Shown here: positions 12,343 through 21,633 of the stretch, piece by piece
Numbering within the stretch: the stretch's first letter is position 1
Layout of the letters: the number at the start of each line of letters is the position of its first letter
Assembly: GCF_001517085.1 (NCBI RefSeq)
Contig: NZ_LRAC01000120.1
Coordinates: forward strand, 335,151 to 399,150
From: Paenibacillus sp. DMB5
GTDB taxonomy: Bacteria > Bacillota > Bacilli > Paenibacillales > Paenibacillaceae
Direction: 5' to 3'
DNA: 64,000 bases
Notes under the pieces: model-generated
Database searches by the model: none
What the model saw: the letters and a program-made list of their open reading frames with translations, nothing else
Told to the model about the DNA's origin: nothing
Position numbers and translations under genes: made by a program

Positions 12343-14118
12343 TTACCCAGACGTCCTTATAGTTGATCTTCCCCCACGCATTTAGAGATATGCCGTGAAG
12401 AGAACGGTCATAGCCGACTTCCTGGACACTATGGTATATAAACAGCACATTCAGCTGCTGCTTTAGCTCCTCCTCAGCCTCTCTAAGCACATTCAGCTGC
12501 TCGTCCTCACCCGTTTCAATCAAGGCATCAGCGACTATAGCATCTATTTTTGCCCTTAGCGGGGCTTGCAGATGATTGCGGATATACCCGTGTATAGAGC
12601 GGTACATTTCAATTAGAGTGATGGCAGGCTGATCTCCCAGCACCTCTCCAGCATAGATCATATCCGCCTGCAGGATCACCTCTGCCTGTGACAGCTCTCG
12701 GATCGGCAGAATAGTGAGTTCTATCTGGACTCCTATTTGGCTGCATGCTGCCATAATCCAGCGGGTATCCTCCTCATTGCTGAAATATTCATAGGTATAG
12801 AGCTGCAGCGTTTCTCCGTTATAAGAGGATTGTTCCAGGCTTTTTCTTGCAGCTTCTATTGATATATCCCTTCCATAATCAGCATTATAATAGCCGGGAT
12901 GAAATCCTGATGAGGGCTTATTTCTTCTTCCTTTCAGCTCACGAATCATATACTCTCGGCTGAGAGCAAAATGTATAGCCTGGCGCAAACTATAATCCTG
13001 AAGTACACCCGGCTTGGAGAGGTTAAAGGTAAGAACAGTGCTGCCCAATTCCAGCTGGTTCAATTTTTGTTGGGCTTCCCCCTTATCAATCGCTTCAAAA
13101 TACAGCAGCTGCGCTTGTCCGGAAGGCTGTGTATGCCGCAGCTCCTCCTCATAATCAGGCCAGACCCACATTTCAATAACATCTAAAAACGGACGTCGGC
13201 AAAGTAATGCTCATTAGCGTCCATGATTAGCATCGACTCTGTATTATTCCGCATACAAAATGGTCCCGTGCCTGCCGGCAACCGTGCAAAGTTACGTCTG
13301 GCATCCAGCTGCTCCAGATCATCCGGTACAATGGAGAAACGTTCAGTAGCGATAAAATGTGCAAAAAGCGCATTCCTTTCCCTCAGCTCAAAGCAGACAC
13401 TGTATGTATTGGCAACTTCTATGGCCTGCACACTATTAATCAGCCAGTCCTCCCCGTTCCACTGCCGGATCCTATTAAATGTGTACTGCACGTCCTTAGC
13501 CTTAAAGGGTTTGCCGTGATGAAACAGCACACCTTTGCGGAGATAAAAGGTCCAGCGTCTGAACGTCCCGTCATGCTCCCAGTGATGAGCCAGTCCAGGC
13601 TTCAGCTTTTTGCTGAACGGATCATATCGGGTCAAAGTGTCGAACAGCTGGCTGATTAAATGCGCTTCTGTGCGCCGCACGACCTTCATCGGGTCAAGAT
13701 CTAGGACAGGCCTGTAAAACGGATAACGCAGGACATCCTCCTCAGTCCGCTCCTTCTGCACACCGAACCAGTTGCCCAGCCATGTATGAAATTCAGCTCG
13801 AACCGATTCCCGTTCACTTGCCTGTATGCATGCAAAGGCTTCACTTAGCTGTCCATTCAGACTTAAGGTTTGAGCTCTGGCGAGAATTAATTCATCTTTA
13901 TTGCGCAGCAGGGCCAGCTGGGACGAATTGCCCCTGCCCAGTCCGGATTTCCAGCCGATGAAATGCTGCTCTTTCAGCTTTTGAATCAGAAATTGCGCAT
14001 TACGGCGGGTGCAGTCAAAGACTAACGCCAGTTCGTTTATTGTGACCGGAAACCACTCGCCGTCAGCTTGTGCAGGGTAATGGTTTTTTAGCTGCAAATA
14101 ATATTCCTCTATGTCCAC
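12338..14118 (-). pseudogene. sgrR: SgrR-type regulator with solute-binding domain, split by a one-base frameshift
   Basis: The N-terminal part (14118 to 13183, 311 residues, GTG start behind GAGGAGGAG) has the SgrR winged-helix domain (about residues 1-80) followed by a peptide/sugar ABC solute-binding (SBP_bac_5) domain. The frame ends at ADVRF-stop, and the rest of the binding domain continues in another frame (13171 to 12338). Adding one T to the T5 run at 13185-13189 joins them as ADVRFLDVIEMWVW and gives 593 residues, a full SgrR length. SgrR senses a small molecule and activates a nearby efflux gene. The divergent MFS gene is the likely target. Pseudogene, homopolymer sequencing error, or slippage are all possible. 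Confidence 0.85.
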
Positions 14119-14232
14119 TACTACTCCTCCTCTAAAAGGCGAAAGGTTGCAAATGATCTTTCTATTTTTGTTCTACTTTTGTAAAAGTATAATTTGAGGC
14201 AACCCGTTAGTAAAGAGGAGTGTGTGATTAAA

Positions 14233-15474
14233 ATGATTAAAACAACAATACAGACAGAACCGGCAGTCCCTTCAATCTGGCGCAGCCCGGCCTTTATGGT
14301 TCTGCTTGGCGCCGGAGCCGTTATGGCGTTGGGAAACAAAATTTACGAGCTTGCGCTCCCCCTCATACTCTATGACTTCACGAAATCCTCCGTGGTTATG
14401 TCCGCGATGCGCGGGATTGAGTTTCTGCCGAACCTGCTGCTGGCGATGTTCATCGGTGTAATCGTGGACAGGGTACATAAGAAAAGATGGTCTTTAACAG
14501 CTATTCTGCTGCAGATTGTCATTCTGGCTGTATTATATCTGGCGATTGAGCACGGGCACCATTCTGCTCCAATGTTCTATGTGGCCGGCTTTACGCTAAT
14601 GACTTTCGGCTATGCTTATTCCAACGCCCGGGTAGCTATGGTCAAGCATTCCCTTCCTCTCCCGATGTTAACACCCGCGAATGCATCCTATAACTTCGTC
14701 ACCACCTTTATCAGCATTGCCGGTCCGGTATTGGGCGGGCTGCTGCTTATGCTGCCGAAAATGCATGAAGCCCTGCTGCTTACAGCAGTTGCCTTCAGTC
14801 TTGCGTTCGTAACCTTAAGCTTTATCAGAACTAATGAGCCTGTAAGGGCTGCAGCCGTGAGCAGAGAGGGTTTCTGGAAAGAACTGCAGGCTGGCTGGGC
14901 CGAGCTGCGCAGCAATCGTCTGCTGCTGTCTATGAGCATTGCCGTGGTGTTCCTGAACAGTACATCGGGCATGGTGGATACTACTATTATTTTCTTTGCC
15001 AAGGATGAGCTTATGCTGAACAACCTTGAACTCGGGATTGTATTCTCGGCCGCCGGGCTCGGCGGACTGGCCGGAAGCCTGCTGATCGTTAAATTGCGGA
15101 AGCTGTTTCCGGTTGGACGCTTAATCACGCTGTCGTGCTTATTTACCGGACTGACAGGGATTCTGTTTTATATGTCACATTCAGCATATCTGCTCGCCGG
15201 AGGCCTGTTTCTGTATGGCTGCTTCGAGACCATAAGCACAGTCAGCATCTGGACATTCCGTCAGGAGACAACACCTTATCATCTGATTGGCCGGGTAAGC
15301 GGCATTACCGGTTCTATATTTAAGCTGGGTATGCCGGTTGCGATCATAGCTTCCGGCTGGATCTCAGAGCTGTCAGGCCCGCGAACTGTGTTCCTGATCA
15401 CCATTGCTGCTAATCTGCTGATTTTCACCGGCTGCCTGTTGAGTCCGCTATGGAGACAACGCCAATCCTGTTAA
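14233..15474 (+). CDS. Major facilitator superfamily efflux transporter
   Basis: About 413 residues with some 12 hydrophobic segments, in the MFS_3/enterobactin-exporter-like group (MVLLGAGAVMALGNKIYELALPL at the N-terminus, MFIGVIVDRVHKKRW in the loop between helices 2 and 3). It should be a proton-driven exporter in the cytoplasmic membrane. AGAGGAG at 14214-14220 is 12 bases from ATG 14233. GTG 14224 is too close to it. It is divergent from the SgrR-type gene, the same arrangement as sgrR with setA in Escherichia coli, so it may export a sugar or phosphosugar analogue. Confidence 0.82.
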   Translation: MIKTTIQTEPAVPSIWRSPAFMVLLGAGAVMALGNKIYELALPLILYDFTKSSVVMSAMRGIEFLPNLLLAMFIGVIVDRVHKKRWSLTAILLQIVILAVLYLAIEHGHHSAPMFYVAGFTLMTFGYAYSNARVAMVKHSLPLPMLTPANASYNFVTTFISIAGPVLGGLLLMLPKMHEALLLTAVAFSLAFVTLSFIRTNEPVRAAAVSREGFWKELQAGWAELRSNRLLLSMSIAVVFLNSTSGMVDTTIIFFAKDELMLNNLELGIVFSAAGLGGLAGSLLIVKLRKLFPVGRLITLSCLFTGLTGILFYMSHSAYLLAGGLFLYGCFETISTVSIWTFRQETTPYHLIGRVSGITGSIFKLGMPVAIIASGWISELSGPRTVFLITIAANLLIFTGCLLSPLWRQRQSC

Positions 15475-15478
15475 AAGG

Positions 15479-15521
15479 AAACGACGTCCATTCTGTTTCT
15501 TAGAATGAACGCCGTTTTTTT
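15479..15521 (+). terminator. Terminator of the MFS gene
   Basis: AAACGACGTCCATTCT pairs imperfectly with AGAATGAACGCCGTTT, followed by TTTT, directly after the MFS stop codon. Confidence 0.7.
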
Positions 15522-15563
15522 CCACACATTTTATTTAGCTGTTGATTACTAACTACTTTAATT

Positions 15564-15988
15564 TCACCTGCGTCTTGCCTGTAGCCCGGCAGCTCCGGTC
15601 CACCTTTTAACCACTGCTATAAGAACGATACCGGCTACGATCCCTGCAGAGTCATTCACCATGTCGTATATTCTTCCGTCCCGCCCGAAATAAAGCTGGA
15701 ATATTTCTGTAGACACAGCGAAAGCTATGGACCAAACGATACTTTTTATGTAACTGCGGTTAATCCGGTAGAGCAGCATTCCGAAGATTGCAAAGCCTAT
15801 AAAGTGGCCGATTTTGCGGGTGATGAAGAGTTCAGTATACCTTATGTCCATCTGGAGCAGGTTATGAAAATCCGGGCCGGGGTCAGGTGAAAATAAGGCA
15901 TTACCCCCTTGCTCCAAAAGCTTGAATCTGCGGCGCAGGTGAAGATAAACAGGACAATTCCCCAAAGTAACAACATTACGGCTTTCAT
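15564..15988 (-). pseudogene. VanZ-like membrane protein, frameshifted after the first helix
   Basis: ATG 15988 opens MKAVMLLLWGIVLFIFTCAADS, a typical first transmembrane helix, and that frame then stops. From about 15920 the VanZ body continues in another frame: GPDFHNLLQMDI, KIGHFIGFAIFGMLLY, then the conserved STEIFQLYFGRDGRIYDMV and a GIVAG helix. Adding one base near 15915-15928 gives 141 residues, a normal size for the group related to the teicoplanin-resistance protein VanZ. Function of these four-helix proteins is not well defined. The TTG start of the downstream frame has no support. Confidence 0.7.
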
Positions 15989-16149
15989 AGTAATCCTACT
16001 TTCTGGCGCGGGTTGGAAAAGATATAGTAGCTATTATAGCCTTCCGCCCCGTACGATTGCAATTAAGCTGCATTCTGCTTACAAACATGACAGAAGGTAG
16101 TCAACTTTCCCCTTGTATACTTAAGATTATAGAGAGGATGTTGATTAAC

Positions 16150-16632
16150 ATGAAAACTTATACGATTATGAAACCAAAAATGATGGTAACAGGAGTTTCC
16201 GTAAGGACTACAAATGCAGAAGAAGCCGGCCCGGATGGAAGACTGCCCAAGCTATGGGAAAGCTACTTCAACAGCAATCTGGCAGCAAGGTCTGAGATCA
16301 AGAATCCGAATTATATTTACGCACTCTATACCGATTATGAAAGTGATGCAAACGGAGCTTATACTACCTTAATCGGACACGAAACTGCCGATGCTCCAGT
16401 GCAGGACGGCAACCTGTTCGAGATAAAGTCCATTCCTGAGAGCAAGTACCTCGTATTCCAGACACAATCGGGTCCTGCATATGAAGTGGTTGCACAAGCC
16501 TGGCAAGAAATCTGGTCGTATTTCGAAGAATCGCCGGAGGTTAGAACGTACACGGGAGATTTTGAATTGTACGATACCAGAAGCTACGATCCGGCCAATA
16601 CACAAATTGAAATTTATATCGCTATTGAATAA
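16150..16632 (+). CDS. GyrI-like / AraC effector-binding domain protein
   Basis: About 160 residues made of a single effector-binding domain, as in YdeE/GyrI-type proteins. Visible features are the opening YTIMKPKMMVTGVSVRT strand and the C-terminal GDFELYDTRSY with IEIYIAIE, where the family ends. Such stand-alone domains bind drugs or other small ligands and are often transcribed near multidrug regulators. ATG 16150 is preferred, with GAGAGG about 12 bases upstream. ATG 16138 is an in-frame alternative. No DNA-binding domain is attached. Confidence 0.8.
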   Translation: MKTYTIMKPKMMVTGVSVRTTNAEEAGPDGRLPKLWESYFNSNLAARSEIKNPNYIYALYTDYESDANGAYTTLIGHETADAPVQDGNLFEIKSIPESKYLVFQTQSGPAYEVVAQAWQEIWSYFEESPEVRTYTGDFELYDTRSYDPANTQIEIYIAIE

Positions 16633-16651
16633 CCGCATTGCCATTGCCCGT

Positions 16652-16690
16652 AAATAAAGGCCGTCCATAGAGGATGGCCTTTATTTTTCG
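16652..16690. terminator. Bidirectional terminator
   Basis: AAATAAAGGCCGTCC pairs with GGATGGCCTTTATTT, followed by TT. It sits between the convergent effector-binding gene and the sugar kinase. Confidence 0.8.
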
Positions 16691-16697
16691 ATTCAAA

Positions 16698-18073
16698 TCA
16701 TTCCGGCTGATCCACCCCGATGTATTGACCGGCTTCCCGGAAGCCGGTTATGAACCCTCCCCCTGCTGCAGCATTTAATGCCGCCCCTACAGCAGCTTCC
16801 TCAATGGATAAACTGAATGCAAGCGGCAACCCAAAAGCTTTGCCAACCTTATCACACAAAACAGGATTAAGCCGGAGCGCATTGCCTGATCCGATGATGA
16901 ATGTGTATGGATTACCGGTTACGGAGATCAGTGCCTCATAAAAAGTATAAAGCTCGTCCACCATCCCCTGAAGAAACCCGTGCGTAAGATTAGCCGGTGT
17001 GAAGTTGGCCAGCGAAATCTGGTTGATGCTGCCGCGCAGCTCCGGTTGAGCCCGGGTCCCAAGAAACCGGGTACTTACCGTAAGATCCTGTACTGAAGGT
17101 TCTGCGCTATGCAGCAGCCGCTCCATGAAGCTGTACATTTCCCCCGGTTCCTCACCGGTATAACAGCGGATCACATCCCGGTAAAATTGCTCCAGCAGCG
17201 CATACGTTTTCCCTCCGCTGAGCGCTGCACCGACAGCCAGTCTGCCGCCGCCGGGAAAAGGCCGCGTCTCAATCCCTTCTATGTTGTATTCACCGTCCGG
17301 TAACAATGCGGACAGCTGACTTCCGGTACCAATGTTAATCAGCACCGATCGCTCAGGAGACGGAACACTTCCAAGGAAGCTGGCCTGATTATCCCCCAGC
17401 GAGCAGTAAACCGGCAATCCGCCTGGAGTATGTCCAACAAGCGTTCCGGAAGGTACAACCTTGGGCAGCATTTCCGTCGCGATTCCCGCCCGTCCAATTG
17501 CAGCATAATCAAAGTCTTCCAGTGAAAAGCTGTAGCCCCCGATGGCTGCAGCCTGAGTGGCATCGACAACAGGCATTATGCCGCCAGTCATCCGGAGGGC
17601 AACATAATCGGCAATGGTGCAGAAGCTGACGGCCCGGCCGGAACCAGATCCTGCTGCAGATTATAGTAATGGGTGGCTAACCCGTATCCGGGAGGAATAG
17701 AATAGCCTGTCAAAATTCTAAGTTTTTCAGCATATGTAATCCCGCCGTCACATGGTAACGCTGCCCTGCCATCCTGCCATGTATACAGCGGACTGACATG
17801 CTGCCCATTGCCATCTGTATAGACGATGCCGTGCATCTGCCCAGTCAGGCCGATTCCCATAACATCCTCCTCCGTTTTAAGCAGCTCCTCCAGCATACGG
17901 ACGATACTTTCACAGATCACTTCAGGGTCCTGGAGTCTTTCCCATTCCTGGTGGTCTACGGTAACAGCTGTGTCGCATTCTTCTGTAATACTGCAGAGTA
18001 CCATTTTATGCTCCAGCGAATACACGAGCCCCGTAATGGAGGTAGTCCCGATATCGAGTCCGATAAACTTCAT
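16698..18073 (-). pseudogene. FGGY-family sugar kinase (sedoheptulokinase-like), frameshifted
   Basis: From ATG 18073 (AGAGGA at good spacing) the product opens with MKFIGLDIGTTSITGLV, the FGGY ATP-binding start, and has LTGQMHGIVY and TWQDGRA. The frame stops at about 17588. The C-terminal half, with ADYVALRMTGGIMPVVD, INIGTGSQ and GSGNALRLNP, is in another frame. One base is missing near 17621-17632 (TCAGCTTCTG on the coding strand). With it the protein has 458 residues, normal for the family. The best resemblance I can recall is sedoheptulokinase/SHPK-like kinases; the sugar is uncertain. The two halves overlap by four bases, which could be mistaken for two coupled genes. Confidence 0.82.
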
Positions 18074-18223
18074 CTGCGATCCTCTTCTCCTCAAAAGTAA
18101 CTCTAGTATATACAACAAAGGGAAGACGGTTCAATTTTGCCGGAATCCGCTGCATAGTTTAGCTTAAATGAAGGATACTAACCGACTGATGCGCAGATTA
18201 AAGGATATGGGGGCTTGTTGAAC

Positions 18224-18982
18224 ATGAGACTTCAGAACAAAGTTGCTATAGTAACAGGAGCCGCCTCAGGAATGGGCAAGGCGATTGCGATTGTATATGC
18301 CAAAGAAGGCGCCAAGGTAGTAGTCTCTGATATTAATGCAGACGCGGCAAAAGAAACCGTGGACCAGATCAAAGCCGGCGGCGGTGAAGCCATAGTGGTC
18401 AAAACCAATGTGGCGGCTGAGGAAGATATCCAAAACTTGATCGACACCACTGTCAAGACGTATGGTACTGTAGATATTCTGGTGAACAATGCCGGGATTA
18501 TGGATAATTTCGAGCCTGCAGGTGACATAAAGGATGAACAGTGGGAGCGGATTTTTGCCGTAAACACTACTTCAGTCATGCGCGCCACCCGTAAAGTACT
18601 GCCTGTTTTTCTGGAAAAGAAAGCCGGAGTCATTATCAACGTTGCTTCGGCCGGCGGTCTGTTCGGAGCACGGGCTGGCGCTTCTTATACAGCCACAAAA
18701 CATGCAGTTGTTGGCTTCACCAAGAACACCGGCTTCATGTATGCCAAAGAAGGCATTCGCTGCAATGCAATTGCGCCTGGCGGAGTCGAAACGAATATCG
18801 GTTCAACCATGACGCACATTAACGAATTCGGAATGGGCCGTATTCAAGCTGGGCTGGCGCTTAATCCGCGCAACGGCAAGCCGGAGGAAATCGCAGCACT
18901 AGCCCTGTTCCTGGCATCCGATGAAGCCAGCTTTGTGAATGGGGCAGTCGTTACGGCGGACGGCGGGTGGACGGCTTACTAG
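18224..18982 (+). CDS. Short-chain dehydrogenase/reductase
   Basis: About 252 residues of classical SDR type: TGAASGMGKAIA (cofactor-binding glycines, about residues 12-23), NNAG (about 87), catalytic Ser in INVASAGG (about 140), Tyr and Lys in YTATKHA (about 155) and the NGAVVTADGGWTAY end. The acidic residue in SDIN after the second strand favours NAD over NADP. Possible starts are TTG 18215, TTG 18218 and ATG 18224. ATG with GGGGG upstream is chosen. Substrate is unknown; annotation as glucose dehydrogenase-like would be over-precise. Confidence 0.87.
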   Translation: MRLQNKVAIVTGAASGMGKAIAIVYAKEGAKVVVSDINADAAKETVDQIKAGGGEAIVVKTNVAAEEDIQNLIDTTVKTYGTVDILVNNAGIMDNFEPAGDIKDEQWERIFAVNTTSVMRATRKVLPVFLEKKAGVIINVASAGGLFGARAGASYTATKHAVVGFTKNTGFMYAKEGIRCNAIAPGGVETNIGSTMTHINEFGMGRIQAGLALNPRNGKPEEIAALALFLASDEASFVNGAVVTADGGWTAY

Positions 18983-19023
18983 GCTTTATCAGAGCATATC
19001 GATATAAAAGAAAAATTCATGCA

Positions 19024-19064
19024 ACAAAAAACAGCAGCTCCTCTTCAATTGAGGGCTGCTGTTT
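19024..19064 (-). terminator. Terminator of the HesB-like gene
   Basis: AAACAGCAGC pairs with GCTGCTGTTT around an inner CCTC/GAGG match, and the minus strand continues with TTTTTTG. It can also receive transcripts from the SDR gene. Confidence 0.75.
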
Positions 19065-19074
19065 GGGTGTTCGT

Positions 19075-19407
19075 TTATTGTACCGCTTGCTGACGCTTAT
19101 CCCGTATTCTGACATTGCTGCCGTACAGCGTGGAGTCACTGGTCACCTTATAAGAAGGATAGTTCACCTCCGCCTGAATCCGCATAACCTTATCGAATAA
19201 CGATTCCTGCTGGCGGTCAACGATAAAGGTGAACGGCTCCTGTTCATAAACAATGTCTGTCGCGTTCGGCCCGTCTACAATCTGCAGGACCAGAACTCCG
19301 TTACAGCCGCAGTCCTCAGTATCATAAAACATCTTGAACGCGCCGGGCTGTCCCGCCAGGCTTGCTTGCAGCCGCTCTGTAGTGAGTGCATCCAGTTGAA
19401 CTTGCAT
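19075..19407 (-). CDS. HesB/YqkB-like iron-sulfur assembly family protein
   Basis: A 110-residue protein of the Fe-S biosynthesis (HesB/IscA) fold group, closest to the YqkB-type members of Bacillus. A segment with EDCGCNGVLVLQ (about residues 31-42) carries the two cysteines; the C-terminal CGC motif of true IscA is absent, so a direct scaffold role is doubtful. A very strong AAGGAGGT site precedes the ATG. It stands alone next to the siroheme/nitrite genes, which need Fe-S cofactors, but a link is only positional. Confidence 0.78.
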   Translation of the reverse strand: MQVQLDALTTERLQASLAGQPGAFKMFYDTEDCGCNGVLVLQIVDGPNATDIVYEQEPFTFIVDRQQESLFDKVMRIQAEVNYPSYKVTSDSTLYGSNVRIRDKRQQAVQ

Positions 19408-19623
19408 AAGTGATTACCTCCTTGGTGCTGTGCAAAATGTATATAGAGTATATCACAAGTTGAAACGACTACGCAGTCCTTATAAGGACGGTATCCGTTT
19501 CTGAGAGAAAGATAAGGATATAGTATGGCGTGAAACATATACTTTCTTATCTTTCAAAACAACCCCGAAAACATATGTCCTGCTGCATCAGCTTCCCGTG
19601 TGACCGCACTCACCATCTAATGG

Positions 19624-20400
19624 TTAGCCCGTGCCGAAACGTGCTTCATGCTGCAGACCAAGCACCTGCTCTCTTATATTAACCACTTCCCCGATGATAA
19701 TCATCGCCGGGTTGCTGATCTTCATCACAGCTGCAAGCTTTACGATGTTCGCGAGCGTTCCTGTAACGGTCCGTTCTTGAGCCGTCGTGCCTTTTTCAAT
19801 CAAGGCCACCGGGGTCTGCGGGTCTTTGCCATGCCTGATCAGCTGCTCCGTAATCTCCCCCAGCTGGCTCATTCCCATGTAAATGGCCAAGGTATCGACA
19901 CTGTGAGCCAGGGCATCCCAACGGACCGGCTCGGCTGCATCATTACAGCGGCTCCCGGTGACTACAGCGAAGGAGGTAGCCACTCCGCGGTGAGTCAGCG
20001 GAATTCCGGCTGAGGCGGCTGCGCCGACCGCCGACGTGATCCCCGGAATGACCTCGAAGGGAATTCCGGCGTCAGCGGCAGCAAGCAGCTCTTCACCACC
20101 TCTGCCAAAGACAAAAGGATCTCCGCCCTTCAGACGGACTACCCTGCTACCAGCAGCAGCGTGCATAATCATCAGCCGCTCGATGGACTCCTGCGGCATG
20201 GAATGCTGGCCTGGTGCTTTGCCGCAATAAATGCGGAGGGCCTTTACCGGTGCATAATCCAGCAGCTCCTCGTTCACCAGCCGGTCATAGAGAATAACGT
20301 CCGCCGCCTGGATGCAGCGCATAGCCTTTACTGTAATCAGCTCCGGATCTCCCGGCCCTGCACCTACAATTGAGATGATCCCTTCTCTGCCCTCTCTCAT
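19624..20400 (-). CDS. cobA: Uroporphyrinogen-III C-methyltransferase
   Basis: A 258-residue SUMT that methylates uroporphyrinogen III at C2 and C7 with S-adenosylmethionine to give precorrin-2, the entry to siroheme. The family motifs are VGAGPGDPELITVKA (about residues 12-26), VVRLKGGDPFVFGRGGEE (about 85-102), PGITSAVGAAASAGIPLTHR (about 115-134) and IYMGMSQL. It is the last gene of the nitrite operon and overlaps the transporter gene by four bases. Siroheme is the prosthetic group of the nitrite reductase encoded upstream, which explains its place. Confidence 0.92.
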   Translation of the reverse strand: MREGREGIISIVGAGPGDPELITVKAMRCIQAADVILYDRLVNEELLDYAPVKALRIYCGKAPGQHSMPQESIERLMIMHAAAGSRVVRLKGGDPFVFGRGGEELLAAADAGIPFEVIPGITSAVGAAASAGIPLTHRGVATSFAVVTGSRCNDAAEPVRWDALAHSVDTLAIYMGMSQLGEITEQLIRHGKDPQTPVALIEKGTTAQERTVTGTLANIVKLAAVMKISNPAMIIIGEVVNIREQVLGLQHEARFGTG

Positions 20401-21272
20401 AGGCTTTTCTCCTGAATAGCTGTCTTGGCAATGGCGCCTTCGCCATGACGGGATGGCATTGCAACTATTGTTGCGGAGCGGCCTGACCGGAAGCCGTTAT
20501 GGGCGAGATAAATCAGCAGACCGGTGAACAGTACGCCGCCTACCAAATTGCCCAGCAGTACAGGGATTCCGTTCCAGATCCACCAATCAGCGAAGCTGAC
20601 ATTGGCCCCCAGCATCATTCCCGCCGGAATGACAAACATATTGACGACGGTATGCTCAAAGCCCTGGGCAAAAAAGGTCAGAATCGGCAGCCACATTGCG
20701 GCTATTTTGCCTGCGGTAGATTTGGAGGTCATCGCCAGTACAGCGCCGAGGGTAACCATCCAGTTACAGAGGATCGCCTTGATAAAAGCCAGACCCATGC
20801 CGTCTGCGCCCATGTTTTTATAGGCAGTGGTCTTGGCTTCACTTGTGGTTATCAGTGTCTGGATCATCGGATTCGACATGTCCGTGCCCATCTTGGTGAT
20901 TGTAAGTCCATACAACGCAGCATACACTGCACAGCCGATCAGATGACCGATGATGACCCAGAAGAAATTGTTCAGCATGCGTGCAGCCTTTGTCTTTTTC
21001 TCCAGAACCGCCAGGGGGATTAAGCCGAAGCTGCCGGTAACCAGCTCGAAGCCGAGCAGAATAATCATCACAAAGCCCACCGGGAACAAAAGCGCACCGA
21101 TCACCGGAAGCTTGGTCTGCGCTGCGGCCGTATAAGCAAGGGTTGTCGCACAGGCAAGGATTGCCCCGCCGAGTCCGCCGCGCACAATCAGCTGCAGGAT
21201 GGTGAGCTCTGCTTTCGTTTTTCCGGCTTCAATCATGGAAGACAGCACTTCATTCGGTTTCACATAATCCAT
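20397..21272 (-). CDS. nirC: Formate/nitrite transporter family channel
   Basis: A 291-residue FocA/NirC-type membrane protein with six predicted helices. Family signatures are GGAILACATTLAYTAA (helix 1), GFVMIILLGFELVTGSFG (with the E-L-x-T-G motif) and AILCNWMVTLGAVLA with the N-W motif, followed by GFEHTVVNMFVIPAGMMLGA containing the central pore His. It should carry nitrite across the cytoplasmic membrane. It lies between the nitrite reductase small subunit gene and cobA in one minus-strand operon, which favours nitrite over formate as substrate. Confidence 0.9.
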   Translation of the reverse strand: MDYVKPNEVLSSMIEAGKTKAELTILQLIVRGGLGGAILACATTLAYTAAAQTKLPVIGALLFPVGFVMIILLGFELVTGSFGLIPLAVLEKKTKAARMLNNFFWVIIGHLIGCAVYAALYGLTITKMGTDMSNPMIQTLITTSEAKTTAYKNMGADGMGLAFIKAILCNWMVTLGAVLAMTSKSTAGKIAAMWLPILTFFAQGFEHTVVNMFVIPAGMMLGANVSFADWWIWNGIPVLLGNLVGGVLFTGLLIYLAHNGFRSGRSATIVAMPSRHGEGAIAKTAIQEKSL

Positions 21273-21302
21273 AACGGATCCCCCTGTATTATATAATCAG
21301 CA

Positions 21303-21620
21303 TCAGATTGTCAGATAAATTTGTCCGCTGGCCGGATCCACTTCAACTTCATAGGTCTTCACATGTCCGGTATCCGGAGCAAGCACATTTCCGCTGTGCA
21401 GATCAATCCGGGAATCATGAAGCGGACAGTGCACCTTGGAGCCGCACACCATACCTTCCGATAAGGCTCCTCCTTTATGGGGGCATTTATTCTCAATAGC
21501 AAACACTTCCCCGCTTGTTAGGCGAAACAGAGCGATTTCAGTACCCGCCATTTGCAGCTTACGTGAGCCTTTAATGTCGATATCCTTTACATTGCCTACG
21601 AGCACTTTGGTCATTGTCAT
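21303..21620 (-). CDS. nasE: Nitrite reductase small subunit (Rieske-type)
   Basis: A 105-residue NirD/NasE protein. The Rieske-like [2Fe-2S] motifs are CPHKGG (C-x-H) and CPLHDS (C-x2-H), about 20 residues apart. A strong GGAGGTCC site precedes ATG 21620 by eight bases; the longer frame that opens at 21695 overlaps the nasD end and has no such site. The subunit works with NasD in assimilatory reduction of nitrite to ammonia with NAD(P)H in the cytoplasm. Confidence 0.92.
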   Translation of the reverse strand: MTMTKVLVGNVKDIDIKGSRKLQMAGTEIALFRLTSGEVFAIENKCPHKGGALSEGMVCGSKVHCPLHDSRIDLHSGNVLAPDTGHVKTYEVEVDPASGQIYLTI

Positions 21621-21633
21621 GGATAGGACCTCC

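Noticed and set aside
16698..17591. A free-standing C-terminal FGGY kinase gene
   Set aside because: The domain is only half a kinase and the missing half is directly upstream in another frame; a one-base indel is simpler.
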